Of a DNA stretch of 64,000 nucleotides, positions 53,151 through 60,349 are shown piece by piece. Source of the stretch: Citrobacter arsenatis (GTDB lineage Bacteria > Pseudomonadota > Gammaproteobacteria > Enterobacterales > Enterobacteriaceae); NCBI RefSeq assembly GCF_004353845.1, contig NZ_CP037864.1, positions 5,146,001 to 5,210,000 of the forward strand, given 5' to 3'. The stretch's first letter is position 1; every line of letters starts with the position of its first letter. The position numbers were made by a program, and so were the translations under genes. A model generated the notes under the pieces. It was not told where the DNA came from. It searched no databases and worked only from the letters and a program-made list of their open reading frames with translations.

Positions 53151-54257
53151 ATGGAACACTTTGATGTAGCGATTATCGGATTAGGCCCGGCAGGCGCAGC
53201 GCTGGCACGGCAGTTGAGCGGAAAAATGCGAGTGATCGCATTGGATAAAAAACGCCAGTGCGGCAACGAAGGTTTCACTAAACCCTGCGGCGGTCTGCTG
53301 GCCCCGGACGCCCAGCGTTCGTTTATCCGCGATGGGATAACCTTACCTGTTGATGTCATCGCCAACCCGCAGATATTTAGCGTTAAAACGGTTGATGTTG
53401 CTGCTTCTTTGACGCGTAACTACCAACGCAGCTACATTAATATCAACCGCCATGCGTTTGATTTATGGCTTAAATCGCTCATTCCTGACGACGTACAGGT
53501 GTACCACGACAGCCTGTGTCGGAAGATCTGGCGCGAAGGCGATAAATGGCATGTTATCTTCCGCGCCGACGGTTGGGAGCAGCAGATCACCGCACGTTAT
53601 CTGGTGGGAGCCGACGGCGCGAATTCACTGGTACGCCGTCATCTCTATCCCCAGCACCAAATCCGTAAATATGTCGCGATTCAACAATGGTTTGCGGAAA
53701 AACATCCTGTCCCGTTCTATTCCTGTATTTTTGATAATGACGCAACCGACTGTTATTCCTGGAGTATCAGCAAAGACGGCTATTTTATCTTTGGCGGCGC
53801 TTACCCCATGAAGGACGGCCAGGCGCGATTTGACGCGCTGAAAGCGAAGATGGAAGCATTCCATTTCCAGTTCGGCAAGCCGGTGAAAAGCGAAAAATGT
53901 ACGGTGCTGTTCCCCTCACGCTGGAAAGACTTCGTCTGCGGCGAAGACAACGCATTCTTGATTGGTGAAGCGGCCGGGTTTATCAGCGCCAGTTCGCTGG
54001 AAGGGATTAGCTATGCACTGGACAGCGCGGAGATCCTCAAATCTGTATTGCTGCGGGATGCGCCAGATATGAATTACGCCTACCGCAAAGCCACCCGCAA
54101 GCTACGCCTTAAACTGTTTAGCAAAATCCTGAAAAGCCGTGCCCTGACGTCGGCGTTTTCCCGTAAATGGATAATGCGCAGCGGCGTGGCACATATTCCC
54201 TTGGGTCTGGAAGAGCAGCCCGCCATAATGTCTGACGGGCTGGTTAAAGAGCATTAA
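53151..54257 (+). CDS. cbrA: CbrA (YidS), FAD-dependent oxidoreductase linked to colicin M tolerance
   Basis: 368 residues. FAD-binding Rossmann motif at the start (VAIIGLGPAGAALAR, G10-x-G12-x-x-G15), ALDKKRQCGNEGFTKPCGG as in geranylgeranyl-reductase-like flavoproteins, and a second FAD motif FLIGEAAGFISASSLEGISYALDSA. In E. coli CbrA is regulated by CreBC and affects colicin M and E2 tolerance; the reaction is unknown. A longer in-frame extension upstream lacks a plausible start. It converges on dgoT with the two stop codons overlapping. Confidence 0.9.
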   Translation: MEHFDVAIIGLGPAGAALARQLSGKMRVIALDKKRQCGNEGFTKPCGGLLAPDAQRSFIRDGITLPVDVIANPQIFSVKTVDVAASLTRNYQRSYININRHAFDLWLKSLIPDDVQVYHDSLCRKIWREGDKWHVIFRADGWEQQITARYLVGADGANSLVRRHLYPQHQIRKYVAIQQWFAEKHPVPFYSCIFDNDATDCYSWSISKDGYFIFGGAYPMKDGQARFDALKAKMEAFHFQFGKPVKSEKCTVLFPSRWKDFVCGEDNAFLIGEAAGFISASSLEGISYALDSAEILKSVLLRDAPDMNYAYRKATRKLRLKLFSKILKSRALTSAFSRKWIMRSGVAHIPLGLEEQPAIMSDGLVKEH

Positions 54258-55546
54258 CCGACGCGCTTCACATCCCCCACCAGCAGGATGTAAGACAACG
54301 CGCCAAGCAGCGCAACAGCAGAGATGTAGACCAGCGCGGGCGCAAACCCATAACCCTGCGCAAGGTAACCGACCACCAGTGGTACGGTGATTCCGCCCAA
54401 TCCCCCGACGAAGTTAAACACGCCGCCAGTGAGGCCAATCAGGCGCATGGGCGCCAGTGAAGAGACCAGCGACCAGGTGATAGAAGCAAAACCATTGCCG
54501 AAGAACGCTATGGCCATCAGGGTCATAATCCATACAGGATCGTTGGTGTAGTTCGCCCCCATAATGCAGGTGGAGATCAGTAATCCGCAGATAATCGGCG
54601 TTTTACGCGCCACACCCAGCGAGAAGCCTTTTTTCACCAACTTGTCTGCCAGCCAACCAGAAAGCAGAACGCCAAAGAAAGCCGCTAGGAACGGGACGGT
54701 AGTCATAAATCCTGCTTTCAGCGCAGTGATGCCTTTCTCTTGGGTTAAATAGTTGGGGAACCAGGTCAGGAAGAACCATAGCGTGGAGGTCACCGCAAAC
54801 TGGCCCAGATAGACGCCCACCAGCTTACGGTGGAACACCAACTTCCAGTCACCTTTGGTCAGCGGCTGGCGCGCCTCTTTCTTGACTGGCGCATCACCAT
54901 CGACCAAGCCACCACCGTCACGAATGTAATCCAGTTCGGCCTTAGTGATACTTTTCGTCAGACGCGGCGGCTGGTAAACCTTGAACCAGATAAGTGACCA
55001 GATAATGCCGATCCCACCGGTAACAATGAATACCCAGTGCCAGCTCAGCATCTCCTGGATCCAAATCAGCAGCGGCGTAAGAAATGCCAGCCCAACAAAC
55101 TGCCCTGATGTATAAAAACCCACAGCAGATGCACGTTCATGTTCTGGGAACCAGCTGGTTACCATGCGATTATTGGTAGGGAACGCCGGGGCTTCAAAAA
55201 TGCCAGTTATCGCACGCAGGCCAATTAACGACATTAGTCCGGTCGCAAACCCCTGAAACAAAGTCGCCACCGACCAGCCAAAGATGGCGATAAAATAGGT
55301 CAGGCGAGAACCCACGCGATCGAGAAACCAGCCACCGGGGATTTGGCATAATGTATAAAGCCAGGCAAACGCAGAAAAAACATATCCCATTTCCGCTTTG
55401 GTAATACCGAATTCTGCTTGAATATGTGCCGACGCCACAGCGAGATTCGCGCGGTCAACATAACAAATAACCACAGTAATAAAGATCATAATTAGCGTCA
55501 GATACCGACGACGCCCGGGTTTTGCAGTAGTAACTGAAATATCCAT
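54254..55546 (-). CDS. dgoT: DgoT, D-galactonate:proton symporter
   Basis: 430 residues from the ATG at 55546, equal to E. coli DgoT; an upstream start adds 15 unrelated residues. MFS anion:cation symporter family, 12 helices; ICYVDRANLAVAS near the N-terminus has the Asp and Arg that bind and translocate protons in DgoT structures. It imports D-galactonate. It is last in the dgo operon, with a 224-bp gap to dgoD that holds an ERIC element. Confidence 0.95.
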   Translation of the reverse strand: MDISVTTAKPGRRRYLTLIMIFITVVICYVDRANLAVASAHIQAEFGITKAEMGYVFSAFAWLYTLCQIPGGWFLDRVGSRLTYFIAIFGWSVATLFQGFATGLMSLIGLRAITGIFEAPAFPTNNRMVTSWFPEHERASAVGFYTSGQFVGLAFLTPLLIWIQEMLSWHWVFIVTGGIGIIWSLIWFKVYQPPRLTKSITKAELDYIRDGGGLVDGDAPVKKEARQPLTKGDWKLVFHRKLVGVYLGQFAVTSTLWFFLTWFPNYLTQEKGITALKAGFMTTVPFLAAFFGVLLSGWLADKLVKKGFSLGVARKTPIICGLLISTCIMGANYTNDPVWIMTLMAIAFFGNGFASITWSLVSSLAPMRLIGLTGGVFNFVGGLGGITVPLVVGYLAQGYGFAPALVYISAVALLGALSYILLVGDVKRVG

Positions 55547-55648
55547 CGCAATCTGTCTCCAGATTTTGGGCATAGCGAAGTCGCTCACCATGCCCTGTAA
55601 TTTACAGAGGGTGTGTTTAAAATTTTTATTAATAACTCAACTGCACTG

Positions 55649-55767
55649 CGCTAAATAATTCGTGCTGGGAGATGGCGGCAAGTTTTCACATCACCGGGAG
55701 CATACAAAAGTATGTGACCGGGGTAAGAAAATGCAGCCAACGCACCACCAGTGCGAAATATAATGCG
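55649..55767. repeat. ERIC element in the dgoD-dgoT gap
   Basis: About 119 bp with imperfect inverted ends (CGCTAAATAATTCGTGCTGG and CCAGTGCGAAATATAATGCG) and the ERIC core (CACCGGGAGCATAC..GTATGTGACCGGGG and GCAGCCAACGCACC). It begins four bases after the dgoD stop in the minus direction and is transcribed with the operon, so the RNA can fold into a long hairpin before dgoT. Confidence 0.87.
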
Positions 55768-55770
55768 CAT

Positions 55771-56919
55771 TTACCATTCAGCGACAGAACCATCCTCATG
55801 CCGCCACAACGGATTACGCCAGTCCGGTGCATTTTTGCTGAGTTCGATCACCCGGGCTTCATCAATTTCTACCCCTAGACCCGGCTTCATTAGCGGTTTA
55901 AAGAAGCCGCCTTCCATATTGAAGTCTTCTTTATTTTTTACAAAGTCGAGTAACTCAGCGCCCTTATTGTAGTGAATACCCATGCTTTGCTCCTGGAATA
56001 CCGCGTTGCGCGAGACGAAGTCGATATGCAGACAGGCGGCTAACGCAATTGGCCCCAACGGGCAGTGCGGAGCCAATGCCACGTCGTAGGCTTCCGCCAT
56101 CCCAGCTATTTTATAGCATTCAGTAATACCGCCCGCATGAGACAAGTCCGGCTGTAAAATAGCCAGGCCACCCGCTTCCAGCACGCGTTTAAATTCGAAA
56201 CGCGAGAACATACGTTCACCAGCAGCAATCGGAATATGCGTTTGCGCCGCCAGCCTCGGATAATATTCCGCCTGTTCAGCCAGTACCGGTTCTTCAATAA
56301 ACAGAGGGCGGTATTGTTCCAGCTCTTTAATTAATACTTTCGCCATCGGGGCACTAACACGACCATGGAAATCGAGGCCAAACTCAATTTCATTACCAAA
56401 GGCTTCGCGAATTTGCGCCACGGTATTTACCGCAGCATCCACTGCGCGAGAATTATCAATGACACCCATTTCTTCACAGCCGTTCAGTTTAAAGGTATCA
56501 AAGCCAATGCCGCGCAGCTTCTTGATGCCGTCGATCACTTCAGCCGGACGATCGCCGCCAACCCAGCTGTAGGCTTTGATTTTATCGCGAACCAGCCCTC
56601 CCATCAGCTGCCAGATCGGTGCGTTCAGCACTTTACCTTTAATGTCCCACAGCGCCTGATCAATACCAGCGATTGCACTCATCATGATCGGGCCTCCACG
56701 ATAAAAACCAGCCCGGTACATCACCTGCCAGAGATCGTTAATACGCGCGGGATCCTGGCCAATAAGGTAATCACCAAGCTCGTGAACCGCTGCTTCCACA
56801 GTGCGTGCTCGCCCTTCTATGACCGGTTCACCCCAGCCAACAATCCCCTCATCTGTTTCAATCTTTAAAAACATCCAGCGCGGGGGTAAACGGTACGTGG
56901 TGATTTTAGTAATTTTCAT
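55771..56919 (-). CDS. dgoD: DgoD, D-galactonate dehydratase
   Basis: 382 residues of the enolase superfamily. Metal ligands Asp183, Glu209 and Glu235 and the catalytic His185 are all present at the positions known for E. coli DgoD (LDFHGRVS, FIEEPV, AAGERMF). It dehydrates D-galactonate to 2-keto-3-deoxygalactonate. It overlaps dgoA by four bases. Confidence 0.96.
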   Translation of the reverse strand: MKITKITTYRLPPRWMFLKIETDEGIVGWGEPVIEGRARTVEAAVHELGDYLIGQDPARINDLWQVMYRAGFYRGGPIMMSAIAGIDQALWDIKGKVLNAPIWQLMGGLVRDKIKAYSWVGGDRPAEVIDGIKKLRGIGFDTFKLNGCEEMGVIDNSRAVDAAVNTVAQIREAFGNEIEFGLDFHGRVSAPMAKVLIKELEQYRPLFIEEPVLAEQAEYYPRLAAQTHIPIAAGERMFSRFEFKRVLEAGGLAILQPDLSHAGGITECYKIAGMAEAYDVALAPHCPLGPIALAACLHIDFVSRNAVFQEQSMGIHYNKGAELLDFVKNKEDFNMEGGFFKPLMKPGLGVEIDEARVIELSKNAPDWRNPLWRHEDGSVAEW

Positions 56920-57533
56920 TTCATTGCCTCTCGGTATGCTTTTACAAATGCCACAGCCTGCTGCACGGTACGTTCAATAGACTGCCCGGCGCGATAGAGA
57001 TCGCTGCCCAGCCCAGCTCCTGCACAACCTGCGTTGATCCATTGAGTCAGGTTTTCCGGCGTCACACCGCCAACGGCAAACACAGGAACATCCGGTGGAA
57101 GTACCGCTTTCAGTGCTTTGATGTAGTCAGGGCCAAAAGCGGAAGAAGGGAATATTTTTAGCGCCTGTGCGCCAGCATCCAGAGCGGTAAAGGCTTCACT
57201 GGCGGTCGCACAGCCTGGACAAACGGTCATGCCATAGCCCACCGCTCGACGGATAACCTCGGGCTGAATATTGGGCGTGACGATAAGCTTGCAGCCCATT
57301 TGTGCAAGCTGGTCCACTTGCTCCGGTTTGAGCACGGTTCCAGCGCCAATTAGAGCCTTGTCACCATATGCATCCACAATTGCCGGAATACTCTTTTCCC
57401 ACTGTGGGGAATTAAGCGGGATCTCTACCGCATCGAAACCCGCGTCAATGACCGCACCGACGTGCGCCAGCGCTTCATCGGGCGTAACACCACGTAATAT
57501 TGCAATTAACGGAAGATTAGTTTGCCACTGCAT
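56916..57533 (-). CDS. dgoA: DgoA, 2-keto-3-deoxy-6-phosphogalactonate aldolase
   Basis: 205 residues from the ATG at 57533, equal to E. coli. A class I aldolase with Schiff-base Lys126 in GAQALKIFPSSAFGP and catalytic Glu37 in AVEIPLNSP. It cleaves KDPGal to pyruvate and glyceraldehyde-3-phosphate. It overlaps dgoK by 17 bases and dgoD by four. Confidence 0.96.
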   Translation of the reverse strand: MQWQTNLPLIAILRGVTPDEALAHVGAVIDAGFDAVEIPLNSPQWEKSIPAIVDAYGDKALIGAGTVLKPEQVDQLAQMGCKLIVTPNIQPEVIRRAVGYGMTVCPGCATASEAFTALDAGAQALKIFPSSAFGPDYIKALKAVLPPDVPVFAVGGVTPENLTQWINAGCAGAGLGSDLYRAGQSIERTVQQAVAFVKAYREAMK

Positions 57534-58395
57534 GAGCAATACTCCTTATGCCTGCCTGAAATGCCGTGTCGCCGGATACTACTGATACCTCACGTCCAAT
57601 GGCATGAAATGCCTGCTGATAACGTGAAGTCAGGGCTGAACCTGCGACGAGAGTAATAGCCTGCCCGGCAGTGAATTGTTCGCTCATACTGGCGACTTCA
57701 GCGCCAATCAGCAGGCCTGAGAGAAATTCGCTAACCTGTTCGCGCGGAAGAGTTCCCAGGACATGTGAGGCACGAACTTCAAAGAGCGGCGGCAGAACGG
57801 CTGGTGTGGCGAGACCGCGCATCAGTCCAGCGGAGAATGCCCCGGCAGATGCTTCCTGCTCCGGCAAACCTGCTCCCAACAGCGAATGGCGCAGCAGTAA
57901 ATGATGTAATTCGCCGGTCATCACGGTACGGAAATCATGAATTTGCTGTGCATCCGCCAGCACCCATTTGCAGTGAGTACCCGGCATGACATAGACGGGA
58001 GAAGGTGAAAGTGTACGGGCGCCCAATAATTGGGTCTCTTCACCGCGTATTACATTATGGTTATCTTCACGAGAGACGCAAAGTCCGGGAATAATCCAGA
58101 TATTGTCGCCAACTGAGGTTAACTGCTCGCCAATAGCAGAAAAATGGGCGGGAACGGGAAGATAAGGGGCAACTTTCCAGCCCACATTGCTACCGACCAT
58201 TCCCGCCATCACCACGGGGGTGGCGCCGTCACGCCAGTTTTGAGTAACTTCAGCTAACACCGCTGCAGGGGATTTACCGTTCAGGCGCGTAACGCCTGCT
58301 TCTGATTGCCTGCTCTCCAGACATTTGTCGCCCTGGTAAAGCCAGGCGCGCAAATTGGTTGATCCCCAGTCAATTGCGATGTAGCGAGCTGTCAT
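57517..58395 (-). CDS. dgoK: DgoK, 2-keto-3-deoxygalactonate kinase
   Basis: 292 residues, the E. coli length. The start YIAIDWGSTNLRAWLYQG is the phosphate-binding loop of the ASKHA-like DgoK family; VMPGTHCKWV and AGSALTSRYQQAF are further family features. It phosphorylates KDGal with ATP before cleavage by DgoA. It overlaps dgoR by four bases. Confidence 0.95.
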   Translation of the reverse strand: MTARYIAIDWGSTNLRAWLYQGDKCLESRQSEAGVTRLNGKSPAAVLAEVTQNWRDGATPVVMAGMVGSNVGWKVAPYLPVPAHFSAIGEQLTSVGDNIWIIPGLCVSREDNHNVIRGEETQLLGARTLSPSPVYVMPGTHCKWVLADAQQIHDFRTVMTGELHHLLLRHSLLGAGLPEQEASAGAFSAGLMRGLATPAVLPPLFEVRASHVLGTLPREQVSEFLSGLLIGAEVASMSEQFTAGQAITLVAGSALTSRYQQAFHAIGREVSVVSGDTAFQAGIRSIAHAVAN

Positions 58396-59081
58396 GTGAT
58401 GTCCTTGAGCCTTCGTGTTGAGCTGGCGATCATCGTTAAAGCCGCCTGCTCTGCCGCATTGCTATCCTGGTGCCGTATCGCATCGAATAGCGCCTTATGT
58501 TCCTGGAGCGTCTTCGGCATGTTGGCCTCATCCCCCATCCAGGTTCGTTCAAAAACCGCGCGCTGTAGCGAACTAATCGCTATGCTAAGTTGTTGTAAAA
58601 CAGGGTTATGTACCGACTGTAAAACTGCCTCGTGATAGCGGATGTCTGCTTCATTAAAAGCATCCCTGTCCTGGTTGTTGGCGATCATGTCATTAAGCGC
58701 CGACTCGATTTCAGCCAGATCGCTCGAGTTCGCCCGCTCCGCTGCCCAGCGCGCAATCGCCGGTTCCACCAGATTACGAACCTCACTCATCGCGCTAATC
58801 AGACGCGGGTCGTAGTCGTTTTCCAGTACCCATTGCAGTACGTCTGTATCAAGGTAATTCCACTGGTTTCTCGGGGTAACAAACGCTCCGCGGTAGCGCT
58901 TCATTTCAATGAGTCTCTTCGCCATCAGCGAACGGAACACTTCACGAATGATGTTGCGCGAGGTTTCAAATTCCTCGCATAAATCCGCTTCCGCCGGCAG
59001 CGCCGAACCCGGTACGTATTTGCCACAGACAATCTGCTTGCCCAGCGTGATAACAATGCGATCGGTTTTATTGAGAGTCAT
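58392..59081 (-). CDS. dgoR: DgoR, GntR/FadR-type repressor of the dgo operon
   Basis: 229 residues. N-terminal GntR winged helix (IVCGKYVPGSALPAEADLCEEFETSRNIIREVFRSL) and an FCD effector domain with metal-type His/Asp residues. It represses dgoRKADT and is released by D-galactonate in E. coli. It is the first gene of the operon; operator palindromes lie upstream. Confidence 0.94.
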   Translation of the reverse strand: MTLNKTDRIVITLGKQIVCGKYVPGSALPAEADLCEEFETSRNIIREVFRSLMAKRLIEMKRYRGAFVTPRNQWNYLDTDVLQWVLENDYDPRLISAMSEVRNLVEPAIARWAAERANSSDLAEIESALNDMIANNQDRDAFNEADIRYHEAVLQSVHNPVLQQLSIAISSLQRAVFERTWMGDEANMPKTLQEHKALFDAIRHQDSNAAEQAALTMIASSTRRLKDIT

Positions 59082-59146
59082 GAAGAGTCCTTATGCCCTG
59101 TATGTATTGCTCTACTTTACCGTCACCGCTGAAATTCGCCTCAATT

Positions 59147-59232
59147 TTGTAGTACGGCTGTGATATTACACATCGTTACCATGGGTACAATGTAGTACAA
59201 CCAAGTAATGTTGTACTACAATTTAGATCACA
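59147..59232 (-). promoter_or_regulatory. dgo control region: DgoR operators and possible CRP site
   Basis: TTGTACTACAA (59211-59221) is a perfect palindrome and TGTAGTACAA (59191-59200) a second copy; together TGTAGTACAAC and GTTGTACTACA form an 11-bp inverted repeat eight bases apart. A third half-type copy TTGTAGTACGG lies nearer the gene (around 59149). This fits the DgoR operator described for E. coli. TGTGATCTAAATTGTA (59217-59232, minus strand) resembles a CRP site with a weak second half. Confidence 0.78.
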
Positions 59233-59280
59233 AAAACGACAATTGGTAAAAAGAATGTTATTGGGGCGGTAAAAAGAGGC

Positions 59281-59308
59281 ATAAAAAAACCCGCGCTAGG
59301 CGCGGGTT
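59281..59308 (-). terminator. yidA terminator
   Basis: AACCCGCG..CGCGGGTT hairpin followed by TTTTTTT on the minus strand, 20 bases after the yidA stop. Confidence 0.87.
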
Positions 59309-59327
59309 GTAACCTGACGGAGTGGAC

Positions 59328-60140
59328 TTAATTCAGCGCAAACTTCTCAATGGCATACGCGACGCCATCTTCAAGGTTAGATTTCGTCACAAAGTTGGCG
59401 ATTTCTTTGACTGATGGAATTGCGTTGTCCATGGCAACACCCACGCCTGCGTATTCGATCATCGCGATGTCGTTTTCCTGATCGCCAATCGCCATCACCT
59501 CTTCGGCTTTAATGCCCAACGCATCGGCCAGCGATTTCACGCCAGTCCCTTTATTGACGCGTTTATCAAGGATTTCGAGGAAGTACGGCGCACTTTTTAG
59601 CACGGTGTACTTCTCTTTTACTTCTGCAGGTATGCGCGAAATGGCTTTATCAAGGATCTCCGGCTCGTCAATCATCATCACTTTCAGGAACTGGGTTGCG
59701 GGATCCATTTTCTCGGCTTCACAGAACACCAGCGGAATCGTCGCGACAAACGATTCATGCACCGTGTAGTAGCTGATATCGCGGTTCGCGGTATACAGCG
59801 TGTTGCGATCGAGCGCGTGGAAATGCGAGCCAACTTCCCGGGAGAGTTGCTCCAGGTAACGATAGTCATCATAGCTCAGCGCAGTTTGCGCCACGGTACT
59901 GCCATCCCCCGCTTTCTGCACCAGTGCACCGTTGTAGGTAATACAGTAGTCGCCGGGTTGTTCCATATGCAGTTCTTTCAGATAGCTGTGAACGCCAGCA
60001 TACGGGCGCCCCGTGGTCAGCACCACATTTACGCCACGCGCACGCGCCGCGGCAATCGCCGTTTTGACCGCAGGTGAAATGGTGTGATCGGGCAGCAGAA
60101 GTGTGCCATCCATGTCGATAGCAATAAGTTTGATAGCCAT
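59328..60140 (-). CDS. yidA: YidA, HAD-family (Cof type) sugar phosphatase
   Basis: 270 residues, the E. coli length. HAD motif I IAIDMDGTLL (Asp9 nucleophile, Asp11), motif II VVLTTGRPY, and motif IV AIGDQENDIAMIEYAGVGVAMDNA. Cof-type cap between motifs II and III. E. coli YidA dephosphorylates erythrose-4-phosphate, alpha-glucose-1-phosphate and similar. Stands alone, because yidX and yidB that flank it in E. coli are absent. Confidence 0.95.
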   Translation of the reverse strand: MAIKLIAIDMDGTLLLPDHTISPAVKTAIAAARARGVNVVLTTGRPYAGVHSYLKELHMEQPGDYCITYNGALVQKAGDGSTVAQTALSYDDYRYLEQLSREVGSHFHALDRNTLYTANRDISYYTVHESFVATIPLVFCEAEKMDPATQFLKVMMIDEPEILDKAISRIPAEVKEKYTVLKSAPYFLEILDKRVNKGTGVKSLADALGIKAEEVMAIGDQENDIAMIEYAGVGVAMDNAIPSVKEIANFVTKSNLEDGVAYAIEKFALN

Positions 60141-60217
60141 GAGTTCCCCGGATTAAATGAGTCCGTCCTCATGCTAACGCGATTCCGCTCAAAAAACAGC
60201 TACGAAAAGGGGGATAG

Positions 60218-60242
60218 AAAGGGGAATCGAGATTCCCCTTTT
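60218..60242 (-). terminator. Hairpin with T-tract, probable gyrB terminator
   Basis: AAGGGGAATC-TCG-GATTCCCCTTT on the minus strand (an almost symmetric stem with A/T arms), about 110 bases beyond the gyrB stop and past a BIME. It could also act for plus-strand transcripts. Confidence 0.7.
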
Positions 60243-60260
60243 GTCGATTGGTTGTCGTTT

Positions 60261-60341
60261 GTAGGCCTGATAAGCAACGCGCCATCAGGCACAATACAAC
60301 GTCTTGCCGGATGGCGGCGTAAACCGCCTTATCCGGCCTAC
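60261..60341. repeat. BIME (paired REP elements) after gyrB
   Basis: GTAGGCCTGATAAGC..GCCATCAGGC and GCCGGATGGCGGCG..CCTTATCCGGCC inverted relative to each other, nine bases beyond the gyrB stop in its direction of transcription. This position matches the known tendency of REP units to bind DNA gyrase. Confidence 0.88.
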
Positions 60342-60349
60342 AGATTGAC

